Source of the DNA: Euryodendron excelsum
Lineage: Eukaryota > Streptophyta > Magnoliopsida > Ericales > Pentaphylacaceae
NCBI GenBank assembly: GCA_033060915.1
Contig: CM065378.1
Coordinates: 51,760,001-51,824,000 of the forward strand
Length of the DNA stretch: 64,000 nucleotides
Direction of reading: 5' to 3'
Shown: positions 12,515-24,481 of the stretch, in pieces
Layout: each line of letters starts with the position of its first letter
Numbering within the stretch: the first letter of the stretch is position 1
Position numbers and translations under genes: made by a program
The notes under the pieces: model-generated
Database searches by the model: none
The model's input: only the letters and a program-made list of their open reading frames with translations
Told to the model about the DNA's origin: nothing

Positions 12515-13025
12515 ACTTCAACTCTATGTTATGAATATCAAAAATTTTCATATTCAAGCATTACATGTCCATGGTATCTTTAATGTTCTAATATTCACAT
12601 TATTCATTGGGCAAGTTTGCTCATGTCGTTCCTCCACATTTTAGGAAATGAAGACTAAGGCTATGGATGTTCTTTTTGCAATACAAGATGGAATCATATG
12701 TTATGTTTTGTTTAAGTTCATGTATGTAATATCTTGGAACGATGTTATAGTTATTAGATGGTCTTGTACGTGGCCTAATGGCTTGTAACAACTTGTATAA
12801 AGTTTTGTGGCATGTATAGACAATTTAACTTAGGCACTTTGCTCTAGTAATGTGAATGAAATATCAAATCTTTTTCACCTAGTTTGATATGCTTCCACTA
12901 TAATATTATAATTAATCACCAAATATAGGACACCATACTTCAGTTTTAGATAGGCCTTTGGTAGTAATGCTATTGGCCGATCATTATTCCTAATTTGGTA
13001 ATGATATGGCTTGGGGGTCGTGACA
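12515..13025 (+). mobile_element. E1 5' LTR, terminal (R/U5) part
   Basis: This stretch aligns by eye with 47,940-48,451, the end of the 3' LTR. Both end in a GGGG(T)CGTGACA-like terminus. Here the terminus is followed directly by a primer-binding site, so this is a 5' LTR in + orientation. The rest of the LTR lies to the left, split by A5. No gene is present. Confidence 0.75.
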
Positions 13026-13028
13026 AAA

Positions 13029-13040
13029 TGGTATCAGAGC
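13029..13040 (+). promoter_or_regulatory. E1 primer-binding site (initiator Met tRNA)
   Basis: TGGTATCAGAGC lies three bases after the LTR end TGACA. It is the standard plant retrotransposon primer-binding site complementary to the 3' end of initiator Met tRNA, where minus-strand cDNA synthesis starts. It proves the + orientation of E1 and its left LTR. Confidence 0.9.
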
Positions 13041-16000
13041 AACATATTAACGATCTTTATGTTTTAGAGTCGTTTATATAAAGAACAAAGTTTAGGATTA
13101 AAATGATGTGATATATAATATGTATCTTACATGTGAAATAGACATGATTGTGTGCCTTTATGTGCTTCTTATTTGTAAAATGTCATGCTATTGTCGCGCC
13201 TAGATTTTTCGCACTCGAGGAATACTCACCCAAGCGGGAAAAATGTTGTACTCTCTCGTTAGAACTCATCCTCCTAAAAGAATAAGTGCGACTAGGTTTG
13301 AATTGAAAAATTGGTTTGAATAAAGGGCTTTTGAAAAAGATTCGGAGTCGCCACCTAACTTGATTAAGGTGAGTTAGGTCACCTAAAAACTAAGAATAAT
13401 CCGAAGACTATACTTAGGGTTTTTGGAAAAATTTTGAAAATATCCTCAAGAGAGGGTTTTTAAGAAAAACAAATTGTTTGGCAACCTTTGGAAAACATTT
13501 AGCCCTTTTTTAGAAAAATAACTCCTTTTGGTCTTTGAAATCAGTGATCCAAGGTTCGGAGGTTGGTTACGTGTAGGGAAGACGCACTAAGTTATCACCC
13601 TACCCCGCCCTTTCGGTACCTACATGTCAATCTACCCTAGATTCACCTACGAGAGTCTTCAACTAACTATTGGCCAATCCTATCCACTTTTAGAAAAACA
13701 ATGTTTGAATAGAAACTTACATGATGCATGATATGTAAGTGCAATAGAAGAGAATTGAAAAATAGATTTAGAAAGAGATTGATTTGATTTGAAAATAGAT
13801 TTGAAGAGATGGAATTGAAATTGGAAAGTTTGAAAATTGAAAGTAGAAATTTGAAAATAGAAATTTTGAAATTAGAATTTTGAAAATAGATTGGAATTTG
13901 AGATTTGGAAAGATTTTGGAAACCGCACCCATGAGGGAGGAATTGAAAGTTTGAAAAGTGTTGTGACCGCACCTATGAAGGTGCCTACGTATCCCTTTGG
14001 GGGAATCAGGTCAGTCGTAGTTCGGACAAAAGTCCGATTGAAAATAGAATGTTTGATTAGAAGAAAGAGATTGAATTGAAAATTGAATTGAAAAATTGAG
14101 AGATTGAACTTTGAATAGAGAACTAAAATTTGGAATTTAGAATTTTGAAATTTGAAAAGATTGAATTTTGATATGAACAGATAAAATTGGGAAGAGAGAT
14201 TTAGACTTGTTTTGGAAAGATGGAGGTTTAAAAAACCTAGGCTTAGGAAAGAGAAGAGACTCAGAAAATATTTGACTTGACTTGGGAGGTTTAGGAAATT
14301 AGGGAAGATTGGATTTAGGAAATGTTTGAATTAGGAAAAGTCCGATTTAAGAAAGTTCTGTTTTAGGAAAGTGTCATTTTAGGAAAGTTTTGGAATTAGG
14401 AAAGTTTTCAAATTAGGAGAGTTTCGAAATTAAGAAAGTTTTGAAATTAGGAAAGTTTTGAATTAAGAAAGTTTTAACTTAAGAAAGTCTTAAATTAAGA
14501 AAGTTTTGAGTTTAGAAAAGTTTTAGATTTGAAAAGATTTTGAAGTTTTGGAAATTTTAGAATTTGGAAAGATTGGAAGTTTAGAAAGATTTAACTTGAG
14601 AAAGTTTCAAATTTAGAAAGTTTTGATTTTAGAAAGATTTGAAATTTAGAAAATTTAAGATTTAGAAAGTTTTAGAGTTTGAATTTTGGAAAATCTTGAA
14701 ATTAGAAAAGGTTTGAGTTTAGGAAAAGTTTGAAAACTTAGGTTTAAGAAATTAAGATTTGAAAAGAGGGTAGAATTAGGAAAGGGTTGAATTAGGAAAG
14801 ATTTGAAAGTTGAGTTTTAAAATTTAGGAAAAATTTTTATGTTCAAGTTTTGGAAACTTAAGATTTATGGAAAGTGGAGGATTAGGAAGGATTTGAGTTA
14901 GGAAAAAGTTGGATTTTGAAATTTAAGGAAAGATTTAAAGTTTAAGTTTAGGAAACTTAGGGTTTAGGAAGGAATTGAATTAAGAAAGGTTTGGATTAGG
15001 AAGGGATTGGATTTGGTTTCTAAAAGAAAAGATTTGATTTTGTTTCCAAAAACATAGGACCGGATCTAGTTTCCTAAACGGGGAGATTGGATTTGGTTTC
15101 CTAAAGGGAAGATTTGATTTGGCAAAGATTTGGAAAAGAGATTCTAAAAACCCTAGGTTTGAAAAATTATAGTTTTGATGTAGAAAAAAGGTTTTGGAAA
15201 TGTGTATAGTTTTGGGTGTGAAAACAAGAGATTTCAGAAACCTAGGTTTGAGACAAAGTTTGAAAATCATATTTTTGGAAAGAAAATTAGGGTTTCGTAA
15301 TTGTGGGCTCTAAGGCTTGACTTGGGCTCTAAGAAAAGAGTTTTTAGAAAATGCGTTTTTGGAAACGAAGGTTTTCTGGAAGGGAATCCTAGGGAGGAAC
15401 TTTTGGAAAGTGAATTTGAAGAGGGAGTTTTTGGAAAAAGATTTTTAGGAGAGACTTTTTTAGGAAAGTGAATCTAAGGAGTGTTTTTAGAAAGTGAATT
15501 TTGAGGAGAAAGAGTTTTTGGAAAGGAGTTGAAAAAGAAAGCTTTGAAAAATATATTTCTGGAGGGAGTTTTTGAAAACAATTTTGGAGAGGAGAGTTTT
15601 AGGAAAGTATGTTGAAAAATAGATTTTTAGGAAGGGATTTTTGAAGAGAGAGAGTTTTGGAAAGTATGAAAACGTCTCACTTTCCTAAAGCGATTGTAGC
15701 CATAAGAGGGCTAGAACCACTTTAAGAAAGTGGTTTTGGAAAACAGTAAGATTCGAAAATATAGACCAAAAATGTCACTTTTGATGTAACACTTTCCTAA
15801 AACAACCCTAGCCATGGAAAGGCTAGAATCACCCTAGAATTGTGGTTTTGAAAACATGTTTTCGAAAAAGAGATTTTGATGCAATTTTGAAAACAAGTTT
15901 GAAAACGTTTTGAAAAACAACTTTGAAAACGGTTTTTAGAAGATGCAAGACTATGATATGCACAATGCAATTTGGGGTCGTGAACATACAAGGTTAAGGC

Positions 16001-16551
16001 TTCACCACATAATCAAGGGGGCCGGACCCACGTGGTCTTTGGTTAGACTAGAAGAAAGCCCCCGACACGGTGACTCTCCAATAGCCCAATCCTACATATG
16101 GACCGGGAATCCCCTTGTTTCAAGCATGCAAAGAAAGGGGGGGAAAGAGATGGGGGATTAAAATAGAGAAAACCTAAGTGGGTTGGAGAGAGAAGAGAGA
16201 GGGGGGAAGTACAGAAAATTAAAGAGAAAACCTATCGTATGTCTTCTTTATTTTGCACGCCGCGCTGTTTTCGGTCTTCGGTCTTCGTCTTGATTTTCAC
16301 CTTCAATCTTCAAGGGTTGTCTTCAAGCTTTGGATTGCAGCTCTTCAAGTCTTCAAAGGATGGTTGAAGGCTAGTGTATGAGTGTATGGGGGAGTGTATG
16401 AGTGTATAGGAGGCTAGGGTTTGTGTATAGTGGCTAGGGTTTGGGAGAACCTAGGGAAGCTAGGGTTTTGGAGGTGCTCAAGCTCTGTATATCGAAATAT
16501 AGGATTTTTAGGTTAAGTTTGCAGACCCCTTTCACATTGAATGAGGCTCTA

Positions 16552-16559
16552 TATTTATA
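16552..16559 (-). promoter_or_regulatory. Predicted TATA box of LTR A2
   Basis: TATAAATA on the minus strand lies at the position equivalent to the A1 box, about 1.1 kb downstream of the 81-bp array in LTR sense. Confidence 0.55.
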
Positions 16560-17649
16560 GAAGTTGAACAAACCTGGCGCCTGTTGCAGTGGCGCCAGGG
16601 CAAACTTTCTCTTGGCGCCACTAGTAGTAGCGCCACCCACTTAGGAAACTTTATAAGTCGGCAAACAACGTATCTTTGACTAGATTTGGGCGCCTATACT
16701 AGTGACTACCATGCAATCTTTAGCCTGACTTCACTAGGAGTAACTCCGGAAAGTCCGGGAATGATTTGGAGGAGCCGAGAATGACCCGGAAGGCCGGAAA
16801 GGAGCAGGAACACTTAAAATAGTGTCCTGGAGGTATTTGACTTGAAAAGTGAGTATAAGATGTGTCGGCAAGGTTGACCGTGCCCTTAGGGGCAAAACGG
16901 TCAATCAGACCGGGAAACTGCCGGGACAAACTCGGATTGTCCCAGGAGAAGACTTGGGATCTGGAAACATTATTTAGAATGTTCGCAGAGGTTTCCGGTT
17001 TGATTCCCAAAGCCGGCATGGTCGGAAAAGGAGACCGGCCCACCAGGGGCAAAACGGTCATTTTGTACCGGGTTTGCCGGGACTGACTCGGAATGATCCG
17101 GAAAGGTAAAGGGGAGTTGAGATTACTATAAAAAGTAGTCTCAGGAGGTTACCGGTTTGATACCCAGAGCCGGTGTGGTCGAAAAAGGAGACCGGCCCTC
17201 CAAGGGCAAAACGGTCATTTTGTGCCGGGTTGGCCGGAACTGACTCGGAATGATCCGGAAAGGTAAAGGAAGGTTCAGAACACTATAAAAAGTATTCTCG
17301 GGACATTACCGGTTTGATACCCAGAGCCGGTGTGGTTCCCGGGGCGTTCGGATGCCTAGGGGAAAAATGGTCATCTTGACCGGGAAGTCTCGAAAAATGT
17401 CCATAGGACAATTTAGACATTTTTCACCAAAGTGGGCTAACAGACACTGGTGTTGACCTGGGTTTTGAGTGTTTCCGCCACTCTAACGATGTAAGTATTT
17501 CCGCTACTTAGACGGGGTTGATGATTTGTGAGTATTTCCGCTACTCGGACGGGGTTGATGATTTGTGAGTATTTCTGCTACTCAGACGGGGTTGATAATT
17601 TGTGAGTATTTCCGCTACTCTAACGGTTTTGTGAGTAGTTTTGCTACTC

Positions 17650-18017
17650 GGACCGTCTCGAGGAATAAACTGTCTCGAGAGTGGGACCGGAAGGGGTCTT
17701 ACCGTGTCCGAAGAGACGCACCTGGATTGGAACCGTCTCGAGGAATAAACTGTCTCGAGAGTGGGATTGGAAAGGGGTCTTACCGTCTCCAAAGAGACGT
17801 GCCTGGATTGGAACCGTCTCGAGGAATAAACTGTCTCGAGAGTAGGATTGGAAAGGGGTCTTACCGTCTCCGAGGAGGCGTGCCTGGATTGGAACCGTCT
17901 CGAGGAATAAACTGTCTCGAGAGTGGGATTGGAAAGGGGACTTATCGTCTCCGAAGAGACGTGCCTGGATTGGAACCGGCTCGAGGAATAAACTATCTCG
18001 AGAGTGGGATTGGAAAG
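17650..18017. repeat. 81-bp array, short allele (about 4.5 units) in A2
   Basis: The unit and the TCTCGAG/CTCGAGA palindrome pair are the same as in A1. There are four full units and a partial one, against about 34 in A1. This shows that array size varies between copies of one LTR family. Confidence 0.9.
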
Positions 18018-19896
18018 ATTTTGGAAAGGACAATGCCCCTAAGGGCATTTTGGTCATTTTGCCTCTATTTGGGCCTGACAGGCCCACGAAGCGATGAAAA
18101 GACGGAATTTGGACCTAGAGAATTGGTTTCGATTAGAATATGCCTATGATAACTTGAAAACAAGTCTAGACGAAGTGTAGACTGCCGAGCGGTCAAAAAT
18201 GGGGTGCTTACAGCTATGTGATTTATGCTTTCATGTTAGGTGATATACTTTTATCCGTGAAAATTTCATTTGTTTTATTGTTGCACGTGCTGGCTCAAAC
18301 ATGATGAAGGAAAAAGAAATGGCTGGTCCATCCACAGAACATATAGAAAGGATTGAGAGGGTGTTAAAAGGTCTTCTTCACGTAGTCCATGAGACTCGTT
18401 AGAATAACAATAATAACCAAATCTAAAAGAACGTCCAAGAGAGAAGACTGGTGACCATAAAGCAGCTCCAAGCGCTAAATCATAGTAGTTTTGAGGGTAG
18501 TCTAGACCTTATGGTTGCAGAATCTTGGATTCTTAAGATGGAGAAAATTTTTTGAGTCTTGCCTTGTACAAATGAGCAGAAAGTCTTTTTTGCCACCTTC
18601 ACATTTAAAGTTCAAGCACGAATATGGTGGTTGTTGATAATGGAAAAGGAACCGTAAGTGACTTGGGGGAGATTTCTTGAAATCTTCAATGAGACACATT
18701 TTCCAGATTCAATGAAGGATAAGAGAACTACAAAATTTTTGACATTGACTTAAGAAAATATGACTGTTGCGGAGTATGAGGCAAAATTTATAGAATTGGC
18801 AAGGTTTGCTCCATATGTTGTCTCTACTGAATCTACAAAAGCTAGAAAATTTGAAAGCGAATTGAGATGGAACATCAAGAATAGGGTTGATATTCTGAGG
18901 TGGTTGATAGAGTAATGATTGCAAAAAAGGTTAATGAGGAGATAATGACAAGCAAAGATAGGCAGAAAAAAAGAAGACAAGCCAGTGGTCAAGGGCCAAG
19001 GACAAAGTTATAAGAAGCAAAATTCAAGGACACCATGTGGAAGTTCCACTTTCGAAGGAGTAGAACTAGCCAAGGAAGTCGAGGAAGTGGTGATGTTCCT
19101 CAATGTTCTAATTGTCTGAAATGGCATCGAGGTCCTTGTTATTAGCTGTGTGGTGTCACGCCCCGTAACCCGGCCTATGCGAATTTAGGGTATATGATCG
19201 GCCAGTAGTAAGGCTACCCAAGGTCGCATTACATAAACCGGTTGAACACCTGTGCATAAATCATTTCAAATGATATATAATTGCGGAAATAGAACTTTTT
19301 TTTCATAAATTAAAACATAACACGTGTCATACATGGCAGAGTTGTGCCTGATCCAAAACATAAACATACATATTGGCCTATTCGAGGCCGCAATAGTTAT
19401 ATCATTTATAACATTACAAACATTAGGGTCCCGCCCAAATACACATAACATAACATAGGCCCATGGGCCGTAGCTCAAAATCCACATATGGCATCCTTCT
19501 AGGGCCTCTCAGATTGGCTACCTAAAAACATTTGAGAAAACGTAAGCTAATGCTTAGTGAATAACAATGATGCATGAGCATGAAAATACCGTGGACTAAA
19601 ATTTATAAAACGATAAATAAACATTTATGCATGTAAATCATGAACTTGAAACGTGTAAGCATAGACTTGAAATCATAGATAGCATAGCATCATATTGAAA
19701 CATTCTATCGTTTCAAAACACGGTATCATAAAAGAGAGATGTGACGTATCTTTACTTGTAATAAAGCATAACATAACTTGTCATAAACATTTGAACATAT
19801 CATCGTTCTCGTTCTAAAACATAAGTGTGCTACAACCCGACATATGAGCTAGGCTCCATAGTAACCATGTAGGTCACATTAAGACTCTTTAGGCAA

Positions 19897-19908
19897 GGGA
19901 CGTCTCCC
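19897..19908. promoter_or_regulatory. Conserved GACGTC-centred palindrome in LTR B1
   Basis: GGGACGTCTCCC contains GACGTC, an ACGT-core sequence of the type plant bZIP proteins bind. Nearly the same motif is found at 26,522 (B2), 35,855 (E2 LTR) and 43,203 (E1 3' LTR). Conservation is seen; a function is only inferred. Confidence 0.35.
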
Positions 19909-21164
19909 AACATAGATAGTTTATTTCACATCTCCTATCGTAGGACTATCGGGCTAGATTAAGGTCTTGCCATGAGAAGACCCGAGTTGGCACCATACAT
20001 TGAAAACTTAACATCTCTTTCATTCAAACATTATAGTCCATGGATTTTAATTCATAACATAAGTATAGCTTGCATGCATTTCAAGTTTTGACATTTATAC
20101 TTGAACATAAACATTGATGCATTGAAAACATATAGAAAATATTGCATGATATGTAGTTGAACTTAAAACATTTTGAAAGTACTAGAGTTTTACTCATAAC
20201 ATATCGTTACTCACCTTAATCCTAGTGAAAGGTGCTAAACAAGGACATTCCTACACATAGAGTACATAAAGACATCAAACACAAGACCCTAATGCAAAGA
20301 AAGAACATGAACACATTATAAGGTAATTTCATTTGAAAATAGGCTTAAAGACCTTTAATTTGATAGCTCATGGGTTACAAATACATTTCAGATGAAGAAG
20401 TTATGTCTCATAGAAAATGGACTAAAATTCTGGAAGAATCATGTGACCAACAGAATTTTGGGTCAATTTCAAAATTCAATATCTCCCAATCTATAGGGAA
20501 TTAGAGTGCAAACTTTATATGAACACAAAGTTCTATGAGTCTAGTTTTTAATGCTTCAAACGGTGCATCAATTCAAGTTTTGTAGAGCAAGTTATGATTG
20601 TTTTATTAAACAGTGTCGGAGCTGAAGACAAAAGGGTCGACTCCTGAGCTGAAGAAATGAATTTGGGAGCTCTCTGGACAAAAGGGTCGACTCCTGAGAC
20701 AAAAGAGTCGACTCCTGAGCTACAAAAACCCAGATTTCAACCTAAAAATCCCCAAACCTCACTCAAATCAAAATCAAACTTCATCAAACCTTTCCCAAAC
20801 TCCTCAAATGCTTCTAGGGCACAAAGATTGACCTAAGGAGACCACAATAACTCAAGATGGGGCAAAATAAACAAGCCAATGAAAGGGATCTAATGTTTGA
20901 AATCTCAAATCCAACATGTACAAATTTGGAGGTTTTCAACCCCAACTTCCAATCCATCAACATATGCTTACAAGCCCTCAAAATCTAGCCAAATGGGACT
21001 CTGAAGAGTCTTCAAACACAACAACACATACGTATTTACATATACAAGAGGTTAGGGTTCATACCTTTCTTCTATGTTTCCTCAAGCTTCAACAATGGCT
21101 TCTTCCAACCTTCTTCCTCCTCTTCTCCCTCTCTTCACTTGCTCTTCTTCTCTCTTCTTTCCTT

Positions 21165-21170
<6 letters not shown>

Positions 21171-21194
<24 letters not shown>
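21171..21194. repeat. (TTC)n microsatellite
   Basis: About eight uninterrupted TTC units lie in the pyrimidine-rich U3 side of the B1 LTR. The leucine- and arginine-rich open frames over it come from the repeat. Confidence 0.85.
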
Positions 21195-21195
<1 letters not shown>

Positions 21196-21595
21196 GCAGG
21201 TGAGTGTGTGTGTATGTGTTTGCTACGGGTGTGTGTGTGATTAGGAGATACACATGGGAATCAATCCCATGTGTGTCACACATGAGGTATATTTTACAAC
21301 ATGGGCCTTAATTGGTCAATATTGACTCCATAATAACATAAAAATCATACAAGTGTTAAAATCTCACATTAATCCACAAAATCAAGTTTCAGGGCATCAC
21401 ATGTGGAGTGTGCTATGGTTGTGGTCAAATCGGGCATCAAGTGAAAGACTATCCAAATCTAAGAGGAACAAACACAAGTGTTTCAGTTTCTACATCTACT
21501 AAGAAGCCAGCAACATCTAAGTTTGAAAACAAGGAGGAGCCAAAGAGATAAGGTAGAGCTTTTGCACTCATTCCCAGAGAACCACAGATTCAATT

Positions 21596-22000
21596 GTGTC
21601 AAGTATACTTCTTATTTGTGGTTGTCCTGCTCATATTCGTGTAGATTTCAGTTCTTCTCACTCATTTGTCTCATATCAATTTACTCACAACTTGCATAAA
21701 CTTCCTAAATTATTGGGCTATATCTTATCCGTATATTTACCTTCTGGTGTTTCTATGACTTGTGATGCAATATATAGATCTTGTGATATCCTTGTTAATG
21801 TAGTGGCCTTAGTAGTTGATCGAATTCCTCTTGATATGTATAGTTTTGATGTCATTCTGGGGATGGATTGGTTATCTTTTAATCATGCTACCATTGATTG
21901 TGTATTTAAAAGAGTCTTGTTCAATATTCTAAGTCATTATGAGTTGGTCTTTGAGGGAATAGGTGTGTTACCTCCTCCCTATCTTTTTTTTTTCATGTAA
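21596..22000 (+). pseudogene. E1 aspartic protease remnant
   Basis: The translation shows the retropepsin pattern of Ty3/gypsy elements: a stretch around VDFSSSHSFVS where the active site D-[ST]-G-[AS] should be, then FDVILGMDWL near the end of the domain. The catalytic glycine is not present (DFSS), so it would not be active. E2 has DSSST at the same place, so the glycine loss is shared. A poly-A-like stretch and the A3 insertion follow. In an active element it would cut the Gag-Pol precursor. Confidence 0.75.
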
Positions 22001-24481
22001 ACACAACACTTGTTTAAAAAAAAAAACCATGGCTATCTATGTAGTGTTTGTCATGCCCTGGGTTTTGGGCCCCAAGTCTAGGTCTTGACTCGAGTGAAAC
22101 CCGATACTCTGTCTGTTAGAACTCACCTCTAAGAGGGCAAGTGCAAACGGGTTTAAACTTGGAATTGATTTGATTAAGGGCTTTTTGAAAAAGTTTTGGA
22201 GTCGCCACCTAACATGGTTAAAGGTGTGTTAGGTCACCTAAAAATAAGTGCAATATGAAGACTAAACTTAGATTTTTGAAAATGGTTTTGAAAATGTTCT
22301 CTAGAGTGGTGTTTTGGAAAATAAGGTTGTTTAGCAACCTTTGAAAATGTTTAAACCCCTTTCGAAAAATGACTTCGGTTTTGGTCTTTGAAACATAAAT
22401 TTATGGTCTGAGGGTTGGTTACGTGTAGGGAAGATATCCTAAGATCATTACCCTACCCCTCTCTTGCAGTACCTACATATCTATTCACCATATATTCACT
22501 CATTTGAATACCTAGTTTCTAATTGTCCAGTTCATGTCCACTTAAAAAAAAAAAGATTTTGAAAAGGAATCTTGTCATGACTTTTGGGATGAATGATGCA
22601 TGATACAAGTTTTGAAAAAGAGTTTAAAAGGAGTTGGACTTTGAAAAGGGGCATTTGAGTTTGAAAAAGGGTTATGACCTCACCTATGAAAGTTGCCTAT
22701 GTATCTCGTTTAGCGAGAATTAGGTCAGTCGTAGTTCGGACAAGGGTCCAATTGAAAAGAGACTCGTGGGAGTCTTGAAATGTTTTGAAACTTAAACTCA
22801 AGAGAGTTTTGATTTGAAATTAGATATTGGAGTGTTTTTTAAATAGAACTTGAGAGTATTCAAAAACAATTTTGGAAAAGGGGTTAGAACTTCCCTTAGG
22901 ATTTTTATTAACTTTAGGGTTATAAAACCCTTGCTTGAATTTCTCACTCGACCTTGGATCACCCTAACCAAGAAAGGCATAGGATGGTTCCAAAAATGTG
23001 ATGTTTGAAGCTTGATTATGAAAGAGGTTTTTAGAAAACACTTAGGACTTCAAACCCTAATCTGAATCATAAAGGTTACACTTTATGTATCACTTTCCTT
23101 TGGATACCCTAATCAGAGAAGGGTTAGGATTACCTTAGGGTTGTAAGCTCTTGAGAGTACTTTGAAGAAGGTTTTGGAGATGGCAAGTGTATAACAATTT
23201 GGAATTGGGACTAGGTTGAGAAGGTTTTTGAAAGGTTCTAGAACTAGATTTGAAAACATAGAAGAGTTGGAGTTTGCTTTTGAAAATATGCTATGCGCCT
23301 CATGTTGGTTTGAAATGTGATTTGAAAAAGAGTCTTGGAGTTGAAGTCTTGAAGCCACCTAACCTTGGTTGAGTAAACTAGGGCTAAGGCAACCTAGGGT
23401 TTACTAACTTAGGTTAGGTTGACCAACTAGGATTAGGTTGACGTAGGGTTAGATAAAGTAGGGTTTGGTTGACCTAAGGTTGGATTGACCTTGGGTTAGA
23501 CCTCTTAGGTTTGGTTAACCTAGGGTTGGACCTCCTAGGGTTTGGAGGGTGGCTTTGAAAAGTGGATTAGGATTAGGGTTTGGCCTTAGTGGTTTTAGAA
23601 AGTGATTTTAAAGATTGGTTTAGGGTTAGGGTTTAACCCTAATGGTTTGGAGATGGTTTAGGGAGGTGGCTACATACATGCACTTGAAAAGGAAGTTTGA
23701 AAAATCTATGATTTTGTGTGAGAAAGATATGAGTCTATGTTGAAAAATGAAATATTTGATTTGAGATTAAAAGAAGGAAATATTTGATTTTGTTCCCAAA
23801 AATGAAAGATTTAATTTTGTTTCCAAAAATGGAAGATTGGATTTTGTTACCAAAAATAGAAGATTGAATTTTGTTTCCAAGAATAGAAAATTGGATTTGG
23901 TTTTCAAAATGGAAAGATTTAATTTGGTTTCCAAAGTGGATGGATTTGATTTTGTTTCCAAAGTAGAATGGTTTTTTTGAAAACAACTCAAGAGAGTTAT
24001 GCAATTTTTGAAAACATAATGCAACAAGGATTTTAAAAACCATTTTGATGCAATGAATACAAGGAATGCTAATGGAGTTTAGGGGACAAAGCCAGGGTTT
24101 CCTAAGACATGGATTTTGGGGGCTTCAAGACAGCAACTCTTAGACCAATTTTTGTAAAAATCTTTGAACATGGAATTTAAAGAGGTTTAAAAAAAAAGGG
24201 TTTTGAAAGAGGTATTTTAGGGCTTAAAACCCTAATGTGACCTTTGGAGGTGTCTTTGAATATGCCACTTTTGTAAAGCAATCCTAACCATGAAAATACT
24301 AGAATAACTTTAGGGTTATGATTTTGAAAATAAGTTAGGATTTCGAAACCCTAATATGGACTTTGGTAGCCACTTTGAATATGTCACTTTCCTAGGGAAG
24401 CCCTAACCATGAGAAGGTTAGAATCACCCTAGGATTGTGAGTTAGAAAATAAGAACAATGCATGAACATAACAAATATAAT

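Larger units (their letters stand above)
13192..18212 (-). mobile_element. A2: solo LTR of family A, 5.02 kb, in E1 leader
   Basis: The element starts TGTCGCGCC and ends GGGGTGCTTACA, with the exact 5-bp duplication gctat at 13,187-13,191 and 18,213-18,217. It is collinear by eye with A1 through most of its length and in the same orientation. It lies between the E1 primer-binding site and gag. It carries only four to five units of the 81-bp array. The minus-strand TATAAATA is at 16,552-16,559. The open frames inside have no recognisable domain. Confidence 0.88.
19154..21401 (-). mobile_element. B1: solo LTR of family B, 2.25 kb, in gag zinc knuckle
   Basis: The element starts TGTCACGCCCCGTAACCC and ends GGGCATCACA, with the exact duplication tgtgg at 19,149-19,153 and 21,402-21,406. 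Read on the minus strand it begins TGTGATGCCC and ends GGGGCGTGACA, the style of Tekay-type gypsy LTRs. It has no internal domain and is a solo LTR. It lies in the CCHC coding sequence of E1 gag. It holds a GAA/TTC microsatellite near its right end. Confidence 0.87.
18301..21551 (+). pseudogene. E1 gag remnant with zinc knuckle, split by B1
   Basis: The frame starts at about 18,301 and gives GPSTEHIERIERV, matching the E2 gag start on the other strand (GPSTEHIERIERAL). The gag core follows (WILKMEKIF, FKVQARIWW, TWGRFLEIFNETHFP, VAEYEAKFIELARFAPY), which is the usual retrotransposon gag pattern. It is broken by in-frame stops. The nucleocapsid zinc knuckle follows the 2.25-kb B1 insertion as VCYGCGQIGHQVKDY, in which the last metal-binding Cys is Tyr; E2 keeps CFGCGQVGHQVKNC. 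In an active element Gag would package the RNA. This copy cannot make an intact protein. Confidence 0.75.

Noticed and set aside
17565..18149. 194- and 147-codon frames in A2
   Set aside because: Same 81-bp repeat in a solo LTR; not a gene.
20916..21203. 95-codon frame ending in poly-Leu
   Set aside because: Driven by the (TTC)n microsatellite in LTR B1; a near copy in B2 (27,520-27,846) diverges in frame and has no motif.
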